Positions 7,276 to 15,419 of a stretch of 39,309 nt of DNA are shown here, piece after piece. The translations under genes and the position numbers were made by a program. Under the pieces are notes generated by a model, which was not told where the DNA came from, made no database searches, and was given only the letters and a program-made list of their open reading frames with translations. This stretch comes from Verrucomicrobiota bacterium (GTDB lineage Bacteria > Verrucomicrobiota > Verrucomicrobiia > Opitutales > Opitutaceae), in assembly GCA_023386835.1 (NCBI GenBank), contig JAEWIY010000046.1:1-39309 (forward strand), written 5' to 3'. Position 1 is the stretch's first letter. Each line of letters begins with the position of its first letter.

Positions 7276-7880
7276 CACGCAGCCATCCGTCTGGGGTGAG
7301 GTTCAAGGATCAGGGAGCGCCAGGCCAGCACCAGCGCGACCGACATGGCCGCGTAACACCAGAAGCCCGGGCCGAGATCCACGTCCGCCACCGATTCCAC
7401 CCGGACGAATGCGACCATCACTGCGAGCACGTAAACCTCGGGCATCGCCCACGCTTCGAGTGCCTGCGTGACCGAGTGCATCGCCTGGGCAAAAGCACCG
7501 GATTGACCCCGCCAGGCGGCCCAGCAGGCGACCACGAGCGAAACGAGCAGCACTGCCGGCACCAACGTTCCGCAAAGGGCCACCCAGCCGGCGAGCCAGG
7601 GCATGTCGTGCTCCCAAAGCGCTTTTGCGCCGTCGAGCACGACGGTGGGCCGCGGGGGGCCAATCCGACTGACCGTCGCGAAGGGGAGGAGCACCGCTGG
7701 GACCAGCAGCACCAAACCTGTCACCGCAAAGGCGATACCCGAAGCCGGCCCCAGCAGCGCCGGCCGGGCCAGAGTGGTGCCGCAGCGGGTGCACAGGGCA
7801 CGATGTCCACGACGCAACCGGACCGGTGTGTGCGGTTGCGCACACAAGGGGCAGGTAAATCCGGTCGACGACGAACGCAT
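7275..7880 (-). CDS. PqiA-family membrane protein with N-terminal zinc ribbon, first half-unit
   Basis: This 201-residue protein begins with a rubredoxin-like zinc ribbon: CPLC at residues 10-13 and CTRC about 19 residues later. The ribbon is followed by about four membrane helices (AFAVTGLVLLVPAVLLPFATV is the first). The order Cys4 ribbon, helix, P-x-x-LPF, WEHDMPWLAGWVAL matches PqiA. The ATG at 7880 was chosen because the ribbon follows at once; the long upstream extension of the frame runs antisense to the yihY-like gene. It is the first gene of the operon with the two leftward genes and is divergent from the yihY-like gene, with a 174-nt gap in which I could not identify a promoter. Role inferred from Pqi/Let lipid-transport systems. 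Confidence 0.85.
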   Translation of the reverse strand: MRSSSTGFTCPLCAQPHTPVRLRRGHRALCTRCGTTLARPALLGPASGIAFAVTGLVLLVPAVLLPFATVSRIGPPRPTVVLDGAKALWEHDMPWLAGWVALCGTLVPAVLLVSLVVACWAAWRGQSGAFAQAMHSVTQALEAWAMPEVYVLAVMVAFVRVESVADVDLGPGFWCYAAMSVALVLAWRSLILEPHPRRMAA

Positions 7881-8054
7881 GGGTTGAAAGCGGTAAACAG
7901 GCGAGGGGTAGCAGCTAACGAGCGGCAGCGACCTACCACAGGCGGCAGCGGTTCCCGGGTCCGGAGAAAACCTGACGGGGCTGCGCACACTTTTCGGGAC
8001 GCAAGATGCTGGCTGACTGAAGGAACCTCGGCGGCGGAAAACGGACGGGGAGGG

Positions 8055-8963
8055 ATGCGCAGCTGGCTCCGAGTATTCTGGCGCGCGGTCCAGTATTGGT
8101 TTGAGGACAACGCATTCAAACATGCGGCGGCCGTCAGCTTCTACACGCTCTTCTCGCTCGCCCCGATCACGATCATTGCGATCACCGTCGCCGGTGTGTT
8201 CTTTGGCGAGGAGGCCGCCCAGGGGCGGTTCTCGGAACAGATCGGGCGCGTCATTGGAAACGACGGAGCCGCGGTGGTGGAGCGCGCCGTCGCAGCGAGC
8301 CAGTTTGAGGAGGGCAGCTGGTTGTCGACGGTCATCGGCGTGACGCTGCTCCTGCTTGGAGCGACAACGGTGTTCGCCCAGATGCAGGAGTCGCTGAACC
8401 AACTCTGGGGCGTCGTCACGAAGCCGAGCCGGAACAGTTTTGTCATTCTGATCTTTCGACGGCTCGTCTCACTCGCGATGGTGCTGACCGTCGGCTTTCT
8501 CCTGCTCGTGTCACTGCTGCTGACGACGGTGCTCACCGCGGCCCTGCAGTTCGCCGGTCACCACATTGCTGTGCCGGCCTTTGTTCTGCGCAGCGTCGAC
8601 ATCGGTCTGGCGCTGGTCGTCATCACGATCCTTTTCGCGCTGATCTTCAAGGTACTGCCAGACGTGCACCTTCGCTGGCGCGACGTGTGGAAGGGCGCGT
8701 TCATCACCGCGCTGCTCTTCAGCGTGGGTCGCCTCGTGATCTCCTATTATCTTGGCAAGAGTACGCTGACTTCGACCTACGGCGCGGCGGGTTCACTCGT
8801 GGCCGTGCTGATGTGGGTTTATTATTCGAGCCTGATCCTGTTTTTCGGCGCAGAGGTGACGCGGGCGCGACGAGAGGAGTCCCAACTTCCGGTCACACCC
8901 AAGGCAAACGCCGTGCGCGTTCGCCGCGAGATCATTGAGGACGAGGCGAAAACCGAACCGTAG
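8055..8963 (+). CDS. YihY/virulence factor BrkB family inner-membrane protein
   Basis: This 302-residue protein has about six membrane helices. The family start is clear: WLRVFWRAVQYWFEDNAFKHAAAVSFYTLFSLAPI has the A-A-x-SFYTLFSLAP signature. The conserved tail segment STYGAAGSLVAVLMWVYYSS, followed by FGAEVTRA, is also present. Function in the family is not settled: it was once called ribonuclease BN, which is incorrect for YihY, and roles in envelope or export have been proposed. The ATG at 8055 is preceded by GGGGAGGG at suitable spacing, one of the better ribosome-binding sites in the window. A much longer open frame upstream is not coding. The C-terminal 35 residues are charged and cytoplasmic. 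Confidence 0.92.
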   Translation: MRSWLRVFWRAVQYWFEDNAFKHAAAVSFYTLFSLAPITIIAITVAGVFFGEEAAQGRFSEQIGRVIGNDGAAVVERAVAASQFEEGSWLSTVIGVTLLLLGATTVFAQMQESLNQLWGVVTKPSRNSFVILIFRRLVSLAMVLTVGFLLLVSLLLTTVLTAALQFAGHHIAVPAFVLRSVDIGLALVVITILFALIFKVLPDVHLRWRDVWKGAFITALLFSVGRLVISYYLGKSTLTSTYGAAGSLVAVLMWVYYSSLILFFGAEVTRARREESQLPVTPKANAVRVRREIIEDEAKTEP

Positions 8964-8984
8964 CCCGGTGAAGGGCGATGGACC

Positions 8985-9833
8985 TCAGGCCTGGCCCGAC
9001 GACTTCGCAGGAGGAGGCAGCTTCAACCACACACGGCCGTCACGCTCCTCCACGTCAAATGTGCGGAGGTCGACCTTGGCTGGGCCTTCCGTGACCTTGC
9101 CCGTCCGGACGTCGAAGCGGGAGCGGTGCCACGGGCAGATCACCTCGCAACCGTTGAAAGCGCCCTCAGAGAGTGGCGCGTAGCGGTGCGTGCAGAAGTC
9201 CTGAAACGCGTGCAGCTGGCCCTTGAGTCGCGCGATGGAGACGATCACGCCGTTGGCATCGACGCGCACCGTATCGCCGTCGCGCAGTTGGTTGGCCGTG
9301 GTCACGACAACCTGGGTGCCGGGTTCGCCCTTCACCAGCACGGTGGTTTTCGGCAGTGCGGTGTCCCGCCGATGCCGGCCCACCGCGACGCCGTCGCTGT
9401 AGACAAGATGACCGCCGAGGTAACCCGAGTACGAAACGAGTGCGAGGCCGACCAGCGAAAGGACCAGCGGTAGTGCCGGTGTACTTACGGCGTGCCAGGA
9501 CTCGACGCGGGCCCAGAACCCCAGGCCAAACAAGGCCACCGCCATCAGGTTGAAGATCATGTGCTGCGTGGCCGTTTTTCGCGCGGGGTGGTCACGCCGG
9601 ATCTCGTTGTAGTCGACGAAGCCAAAAATGGCGGCGAGCAACGCACCCGCGATGCCCGCTCCAACGGCGACCGCGGCGGCGCGCACAAGATTCAACTCCG
9701 GCTGTGGCCACAGGTGGCTCGCGATGTCGAGCAGCGTGCCGAGCGGCAGCAGGCCGATCGGCAAATGGACCAGCGCGGGGTGGAGCGGGCTCCGGAAAGG
9801 ACGCCCCTCGGCTGCATTTCTCAACGTCGTCAT
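8985..9833 (-). CDS. DUF2231 membrane domain fused to a Rieske [2Fe-2S] domain
   Basis: This is a 282-residue fusion. Residues 14-150 are a four-helix DUF2231 unit with the hallmark SPLHPALVHLPIGL at 15-28. Residues about 165-275 are a Rieske domain with CTH (214-216) and CPWH (233-236), giving ligands Cys214, His216, Cys233 and His236. The Rieske part resembles the soluble ferredoxin type (NirD or dioxygenase ferredoxin) and follows the last helix directly, so it is tethered to the membrane. The ATG at 9833 overlaps the upstream stop by ATGA (9830-9833) and is preceded by GGAGGA, showing coupling with the other DUF2231 gene. An electron-transfer role is inferred from the cofactor motif; the partner is unknown. 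Confidence 0.88.
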   Translation of the reverse strand: MTTLRNAAEGRPFRSPLHPALVHLPIGLLPLGTLLDIASHLWPQPELNLVRAAAVAVGAGIAGALLAAIFGFVDYNEIRRDHPARKTATQHMIFNLMAVALFGLGFWARVESWHAVSTPALPLVLSLVGLALVSYSGYLGGHLVYSDGVAVGRHRRDTALPKTTVLVKGEPGTQVVVTTANQLRDGDTVRVDANGVIVSIARLKGQLHAFQDFCTHRYAPLSEGAFNGCEVICPWHRSRFDVRTGKVTEGPAKVDLRTFDVEERDGRVWLKLPPPAKSSGQA

Positions 9834-10354
9834 GATTCCTCCGGAACCTTGGAGCCGCCTTCGATGGCCAGCTTTCGCCACTTTTTCTTCGACTGCCGCG
9901 CCACGCCGATGCCGTAAGCGAACACCAACCGGCTGCCGATGTATCCACCAACCAGGACGAGCAGGGAGCCGAGCACCGACGTCGCGAGCACCCCGGTGGT
10001 CACGGGCTCGATCTCGTCCCACGCACTGAGCCGCAGGGCGAGGTTGATGGCCCAGAACACGGTGGCGACGGCGTTGAACAGCAGGTGATACAACGCGAGC
10101 TGCCAGGCCGGGCGTCCTTTCTTGATCGACGTCCAGTCAGCGATCCCCGTTGGCACAGCGATGAGCACGACGGCCAGTCCCAGGATCACTGCGTAGCAGG
10201 CCAGACGCGCCAGCGTGTGATTGGCGCCGTCGCCAAAGAAGGCGATCGCGTCCAGCACAGTGGCGATTGGCCACAGGCCCAGCGGCACGTGGACGACGGC
10301 CGGGTGCAACGGATGGCCCAGCCACTTGCCTTGCAGGAAATCCAACAGCTTCAT
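9830..10354 (-). CDS. DUF2231 integral membrane protein
   Basis: This 174-residue protein has four predicted membrane helices. LGHPLHPAVVHVPLGLWP (17-34) is the DUF2231 signature, with conserved histidines that could bind heme or metal. A second histidine region, LYHLLFNAVATVFWAIN, follows in helix three; its counterpart in the neighbour is THMIFNLMAVALF-like. The start MKLLDFLQGK at 10354 was chosen because the frame above it is Arg/Pro-rich and antisense-like. It is the first gene of a two-gene operon with the DUF2231-Rieske fusion. Two non-identical DUF2231 subunits side by side suggest a heterodimer. Related DUF2231 proteins occur near cytochromes, so a redox role is plausible but unproven. 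Confidence 0.85.
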   Translation of the reverse strand: MKLLDFLQGKWLGHPLHPAVVHVPLGLWPIATVLDAIAFFGDGANHTLARLACYAVILGLAVVLIAVPTGIADWTSIKKGRPAWQLALYHLLFNAVATVFWAINLALRLSAWDEIEPVTTGVLATSVLGSLLVLVGGYIGSRLVFAYGIGVARQSKKKWRKLAIEGGSKVPEES

Positions 10355-10498
10355 GTCGCGCCGCGGGGGTACGGCAGAGAGTACGCGCCGAAGCGGAGTG
10401 GTTCCGGTCGGTTGCGGAAGACCCGCCACGTTGTCGTGGACGGGCGGTTCGGAACGGCCTCACCACGGCCGCCGCGTGCGGCGACGGCCGAAGCTCGC

Positions 10499-11047
10499 TT
10501 ACGCCGCCAACGGGCGACACATCTGGATCGAGACCCGCCGGAAGCCTTGTTTCTCAAAGAAGCGGTGCGCGGCGTGATTGCGCCCGCCGCTCTCGAGAAA
10601 CACCGAGGCTTTGCCGGATTCACGGAGCTCCCGGAAGATCCACCGCACAAACGTCCGGCCGACACCGGTGCCGCGGCTCTCCCGTTTGATCACGATATCC
10701 TCCAGGAGCGCATAACGGCCGAGGTCGACGATGACGGCCATGCCGACGCGTTCGCCACCCCGTTCGATCACCGCGATGCGTTTTTGCCGGTCCCGAAAGG
10801 TCTCGCGTAGTTCCTTCCGAATCACGCGGGACAGCCTGGGTGTCCAGTGCGTGAAGTTCTTGGCGCGCCCGCTCCACAATTCGGTGTGGGAGATGTAGCA
10901 CGTCGACACGTTCGCGACAAAGAAGTCAGCGAGCGCGGGAATGAGGGAACGATCCGTCCGCGCGAGCCAACGCGCAACAGGTCTCGCCAGGGGGCGAGCG
11001 CCGGCGGGGGCCGGCAGAGGACGGACACGGGGGGAGCGAGAGCTCAT
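10499..11047 (-). CDS. GNAT-family N-acetyltransferase
   Basis: This 182-residue protein has a GNAT fold in its C-terminal two thirds. Strand beta-4 VIVDLGRYALLEDIVIKRESRG leads into the acetyl-CoA pyrophosphate loop RGTGVGRTFVRW, with the Q/RxxGxG/A signature read here as RGTGVG. The GRNHAAHRFFEKQGFR segment is the typical alpha-4 and beta-7 end. The N-terminal 50 residues include DFFVANVSTCYISHTELWSGRA, which I do not recognise; the target substrate is unknown. The chosen ATG at 11047 drops 45 codons of low-complexity upstream frame, but no Shine-Dalgarno sequence supports either start. The gene is divergent from the large sensor kinase. Confidence 0.82.
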   Translation of the reverse strand: MSSRSPRVRPLPAPAGARPLARPVARWLARTDRSLIPALADFFVANVSTCYISHTELWSGRAKNFTHWTPRLSRVIRKELRETFRDRQKRIAVIERGGERVGMAVIVDLGRYALLEDIVIKRESRGTGVGRTFVRWIFRELRESGKASVFLESGGRNHAAHRFFEKQGFRRVSIQMCRPLAA

Positions 11048-11413
11048 GGAGGTTGAAAAAATGGACGCACCCAAAGGTGTGACGCTGGAAAAGCTTCTAG
11101 CAGAAGGCCGGAACGGCCCAAGGGCGCTGAAGGGGTGTCTAAGCCAACTTACCGAAATTCGCGTTCGATCGCGGTTTAGCATCTATTCTTTTCCGCTTGC
11201 TTTGGTCTTCGGCGCGGCGTGCCCAGCCCGCAGCGAGCCGGGTCGCAATTCTCCCATGACGGCGATCGGGCACCAAATCCGTCAGCAGCGCGGCTCATGA
11301 ATCGCGCCGGTGCGCAGCCCAGCATTGACGACGAATGTTCGGCCCCCAACAAAGCCGCCGCGCCAGCTTCAAGCCACCTGCCCCTCGGCGTCCTGCCGTT
11401 GCTTGCGCGTCCG
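11048..11413. other. Non-coding region between the acetyltransferase and hybrid sensor genes
   Basis: About 366 nt separate the divergent starts. It is locally more AT-rich near 11150-11200, where TTTAGCATCTATTCT looks like the best promoter candidate for the rightward sensor gene, but I cannot place a convincing -35 box. The sensor frame is open from 11219, with another ATG at 11297; translation from there would put 39 mostly polar residues before the signal peptide, so I treat it as leader. Confidence 0.4.
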
Positions 11414-14400
11414 ATGAACGCCCTTGCCGCTTCATGGTTGAGCACGCTGTCCCGATGGTTGAGCCCATCGATTGGGTGCGGTGCTTTGCTGGTGATTGTG
11501 CTGGGCGGTGCGACGTCGTTCGCCGCGGAAGCGGCGGCAGCCCATGTTGAGGCCGATTGGACGCGTTGGGGCTCTCCGTTGCTGCAACGTTATCCGATCC
11601 AACGCACCGGCGTGGGCGGCCGGCCGCGCGTCATCGCCCAATTGCCCGATCGGCGACTCGCTGTCGGCACGGATCGCGGGCTGTTCCTGTACGACGGTCA
11701 TCGCTGGGATGATCTCCGCGGGCACTCCGGCATCAGTAGCATCGCGACGGCGCCCGATGGGCGCGTTTTTGTTGGTACCGGGAGCGAAGTTCACGAACTG
11801 ACGCCGGATGGCCGAGGCGGGTATACCTCACGGCCGGTTTCGCGCGGATTGTTGCGCGGTCGCCCGGACAGCATCGTCTCCTCCCTGACCTATGTGGATG
11901 GCCGGATCTACGCGCTGGATGGCGTGCAGCTGCTCATCCTTCCGATCGACGGTAGCGAACCCACCCGGATCGAGTTGCCCACGTGGTGCGGCGCCGGGTT
12001 TGCCCTCGGCAATGCGTTCTATGTTCGCACCGCGGAGCCGTATGGCCCGATCCGCCAGTTCGACCGCGCCACGGGGACGTTCCGCGCGGCCGAGGAGTTG
12101 TTCTCGCCGGCGCCGGGCCAAGTGTTCGTGGGGCACACGACCGATCAGAACGGACGTCTCTGGCTGCTCAGCGAGTCGGGAACGATTTATCACACGGACG
12201 GAAGGACCCACACGATTTTCCCGGGCCAGCTTCCTCCGGCCGAGCGTCCGTTGCAGATTCAGGCGATGCAGGCTCTCCCGGGTGGCGGGTTGGCCGTCGC
12301 GACCGTCGATCGCGGGTTCATGGTCTTCGACCAGCAGGGACGACTCGACGAAATCACGTCGTCCGCGTCCGCGCCGATGCCTTCGCGGGTGTACACGATG
12401 GCGCTCGATGATGCCGGTGGACTCTGGCTCGGATCAGCGTTGGAGATTACACGCGTTGATCCGCGCTCCGCCGCGACGGTCTTCAGTGAGGCGCATGGGT
12501 TGCGCGGGGAGGTTTGGGCGATCGAGAAGTATCAGGGTGGACTCTACGTGGCGACGGATAGCGGTCTGTTCCGGCAGAACCGCCACGCCACCGGGCGCGC
12601 GCAGGCGTTTGTGCAACTGCCCGAACTGCCGCCGGTGCGAAGCCTGCTCCGGACGCCCGGTGGACTGTGGGTGGGTACACGACATGTCATGCTGCTGCGG
12701 GAGGATGGCACGTGGCAGGATTTTGGGCCGGCGACGGCTGACCCGAACCCGCTGGTGAGTTGGCGTGCGCGGCCGGATCACGTCATCGCCGGCGTGCGGC
12801 ACGGTGTGCGCGTGTTCCGGCGCCAGAATGACGTGTGGAGTGATTCGGGTTCGGTGCCTGGCATCACCCAGCAGGTGTTCACCCTCGCGCAGACCCTCTC
12901 GGGTGACTTATGGGTGTCGTTCGGCACCGGTGCGATCGCGCGGGTGCGGTGGCAGCCGGGGGAGTGGCAGGTCAAGCGATTTGGAGAGGCGGAAGGCATT
13001 CCCAATCGCTGGGTGCATCTGGGCACGCGCGGGGATGACGTTTTTGTGGGGTCGGTGGATGGAACGTTGCGGTGGAACGAGAGCGCGCAGCGTTTTGAGC
13101 CGAGCCGGGATCTGAGCTATTACGGCTCCGACGATCCGTTTGGTTTTGATCCGGTGTTTTCCGGCGAAAGCGAGACGTGGATCTGGCCGCAAACCACCGT
13201 CGGCAACCTGACGAAACGGCCCCGCACGGATGCGATTGCCGCAATCGCCCTGGCGACGGGGCACTCTCGCGCGCGCAGTCGCGCGCTGTATCAGGATGAC
13301 GATGGCGCCACCTGGATCGGGTTGCCGGCTGGTTTGCTCCGTGATGTGCCGTCGCCGACCGCGGTTCAACCTCCGCCGCAGGTCGTCTTGCGGCGCGTGA
13401 CGAATCTGGCGACCGGACAGGCGTTGCTGGGCGGCGTGGGTGGCGAGCATGTGTTGAAACTTGGTCCCGGTCGGGCGTCCCTGCGCGTCGAGGCGGCGTT
13501 GACCGGGTTTCGGGCGGATGAATTCCAGCAGTTCCGCCTCCATCTGCTTGGGCGCGAGGAGCAGCCGGGCATGAGCCGGAACGCAACGCGCGACTTCACG
13601 AATCTCGCCCCTGGCCGGCATACCTTGTTGATTGAAGCGCGCGATGGCGGAGGCCGCCGGGTGGAGCCGGTGCGACTCACGCTCGATGTGCGGAAGCCCG
13701 CCTACGCGACGGGCTGGGCGTACACCGCCTACGCGGTTCTGGGCGGAGCGCTGATCCTGGGTTTTGTGCGACGGCGGACGGAACGCTATCATCTTGAGGC
13801 CCGGCGTCTGCAGGAAGCGGTCGCCGAGCGCACCGCGCAGATCCAGCACCAGAGCACGCTGCTCGCGGAGGAAAAGAAATTGTTCGCGTCGCTCGCCGCC
13901 GCGGCCCCGGTCGGCATCTGGCACGGCGAGGCGCAGGGCCGTGTCAATTTTGTGAATACCGCGCTGGCCACGCTGTGCGGGCGTGCGCCGGAGGAACTGG
14001 AGCGCGATGGCTGGATTGCCTGCGTGCACCCCGATGATCGCGACCAGGCGGAGCGTCTGACGCGCGAATGCCTGGTGGTCGGGAGCGCACGATCCGCGGA
14101 GCTCCGGGTGGTGCGCCCCAACGGCGACCTTCGCTGGGTGATCGTGGGAGTGGCGCCCGTCTCGGGCGAGGCCGATCGCCAGGGACTCGTGGGCACGGCG
14201 CTGGATGTCACCGAACGGCGCGAGGTCGAGCGGCGGATGATGCGAGCGCAACGGCTGGAGAGCATCGGCACGCTCACCGGTGGAATCGCGCACGATCTCA
14301 ACAATGCGCTTGTGCCCATTATCGCGGGGGCGTCGCTGCTCGACGGCGAAACGAACCCGGAGCGCCGCGCGGTGCTCGCGGATATTGAGCGCAGCGCGAA

Positions 14401-15367
14401 GCGGGCGGCGGGCATGGTTCGCCAATTGCTCGCGTTCGCCCGCGGCATGGATGGGCAGCGAGTGCCCGTGGATCTCACGGCGATCCTGCAGGAACTCGGC
14501 CGCATTATCACCCGCACTTTTCCGAAGAACATCCGGCTGGAGGAAGAGCATGGCGAGGTCGGCGCGTATGTGCTCGGTGATCCCACGCAATTGCACCAGG
14601 TGTTGCTCAACCTCTGCGTGAATGCGCGTGACGCGATGCCGCAGGGAGGCGTGCTCTCACTGCGATTGGAATCGCGGCGAATTCGGCGCGTGAAGGACGC
14701 GTTCAACGAAGTCATCCCGGCAGGTGAGTATCGCATCCTGACGGTGGGCGACACCGGCTCGGGCATCGCGCCGGATGTGCTCGAGCAGATCTTCGATCCG
14801 TTCTTCACCACCAAGGAACCGGACCGAGGGACCGGGTTGGGGCTTTCGACGACGCTCGGTATTCTGCGTGGTCATGGTGGCCACATCGCGGTTGAGACGA
14901 CGGTGGGAGTCGGCACGCAGTTCTCGGTTTACCTGCCCGCCACGGAAGCTCCCACCACACCGGTGGGCGTGCCTGCCGAAGCCGCCCCGGCGCCGTTGCC
15001 GGCGGGCACAACGGTGCTGGTGGTCGACGACGAAATGGTCGTGCGCAGCGTCGTGACGCGCAGCCTGCAGCGCCTGCACCTGTCCTGTTTGGAAGCCGGC
15101 GACGGGGCGCAAGGCCTGGACGTCTTCAAGCAGCGTCAAGCCGACATCGGACTTCTGCTGGTTGATGTCAGCATGCCGGTGATGGATGGCATCACGTTGC
15201 TCAAACACCTGCGCCCCCACGCTCCGGACCTGCCGGTGATCGCCTTCTCCGGCAACCTGACCGACGAACATCGGCGCGAGCTGCACGCGCTGTCGGTCCG
15301 GCGGATCCTCTCAAAACCGTTCCGGTTGGAAGAGCTCAACGCGGCGGTGAGGGACGCGTTGCACTGA
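11414..15367 (+). CDS. Hybrid two-component sensor: periplasmic propeller, Y_Y_Y, PAS, histidine kinase, receiver
   Basis: This 1317-residue one-protein phosphorelay starts with a signal peptide (about residues 1-42, hydrophobic GALLVIVLGGATSFAAEAA). Residues about 50-670 are two-component propeller (Reg_prop) repeats of the type ATAPDGRVFVGT or DAGGLWLGS, predicted to form periplasmic beta-propellers. A Y_Y_Y domain lies at about 676-763, then a membrane helix at about 770-790 and a coiled linker. Next are a PAS domain (about 831-936), HisKA with GGIAHDLNN (His960), an HATPase (about 1046-1176, ending GTGLGLSTTLGILRGHGG) and a receiver with Asp1251 and Lys1301. No DNA-binding domain is present, so a partner regulator is needed. 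Such sensors in Bacteroidetes detect oligosaccharides; the ligand here is unknown. Start chosen for the signal peptide. Confidence 0.9.
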   Translation: MNALAASWLSTLSRWLSPSIGCGALLVIVLGGATSFAAEAAAAHVEADWTRWGSPLLQRYPIQRTGVGGRPRVIAQLPDRRLAVGTDRGLFLYDGHRWDDLRGHSGISSIATAPDGRVFVGTGSEVHELTPDGRGGYTSRPVSRGLLRGRPDSIVSSLTYVDGRIYALDGVQLLILPIDGSEPTRIELPTWCGAGFALGNAFYVRTAEPYGPIRQFDRATGTFRAAEELFSPAPGQVFVGHTTDQNGRLWLLSESGTIYHTDGRTHTIFPGQLPPAERPLQIQAMQALPGGGLAVATVDRGFMVFDQQGRLDEITSSASAPMPSRVYTMALDDAGGLWLGSALEITRVDPRSAATVFSEAHGLRGEVWAIEKYQGGLYVATDSGLFRQNRHATGRAQAFVQLPELPPVRSLLRTPGGLWVGTRHVMLLREDGTWQDFGPATADPNPLVSWRARPDHVIAGVRHGVRVFRRQNDVWSDSGSVPGITQQVFTLAQTLSGDLWVSFGTGAIARVRWQPGEWQVKRFGEAEGIPNRWVHLGTRGDDVFVGSVDGTLRWNESAQRFEPSRDLSYYGSDDPFGFDPVFSGESETWIWPQTTVGNLTKRPRTDAIAAIALATGHSRARSRALYQDDDGATWIGLPAGLLRDVPSPTAVQPPPQVVLRRVTNLATGQALLGGVGGEHVLKLGPGRASLRVEAALTGFRADEFQQFRLHLLGREEQPGMSRNATRDFTNLAPGRHTLLIEARDGGGRRVEPVRLTLDVRKPAYATGWAYTAYAVLGGALILGFVRRRTERYHLEARRLQEAVAERTAQIQHQSTLLAEEKKLFASLAAAAPVGIWHGEAQGRVNFVNTALATLCGRAPEELERDGWIACVHPDDRDQAERLTRECLVVGSARSAELRVVRPNGDLRWVIVGVAPVSGEADRQGLVGTALDVTERREVERRMMRAQRLESIGTLTGGIAHDLNNALVPIIAGASLLDGETNPERRAVLADIERSAKRAAGMVRQLLAFARGMDGQRVPVDLTAILQELGRIITRTFPKNIRLEEEHGEVGAYVLGDPTQLHQVLLNLCVNARDAMPQGGVLSLRLESRRIRRVKDAFNEVIPAGEYRILTVGDTGSGIAPDVLEQIFDPFFTTKEPDRGTGLGLSTTLGILRGHGGHIAVETTVGVGTQFSVYLPATEAPTTPVGVPAEAAPAPLPAGTTVLVVDDEMVVRSVVTRSLQRLHLSCLEAGDGAQGLDVFKQRQADIGLLLVDVSMPVMDGITLLKHLRPHAPDLPVIAFSGNLTDEHRRELHALSVRRILSKPFRLEELNAAVRDALH

Positions 15368-15419
15368 GCCGCAGTTCGACTGAAAGATTTGGACGAGCGC
15401 ATTCGTTCTCAAGGGCGAG

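Noticed and set aside
7134..8963. A 609-codon rightward frame ending with the YihY-like protein
   Set aside because: The first ~300 codons are Arg/Gly/Pro-rich, antisense to the pqiA genes, and contain no domain. The strong ribosome-binding site and family start are at 8055.
12908..14596. A 562-codon leftward frame inside the hybrid sensor gene
   Set aside because: It is antisense to intact propeller, PAS and kinase domains, and its composition (Arg, Pro, His) is typical of GC-rich shadow frames.
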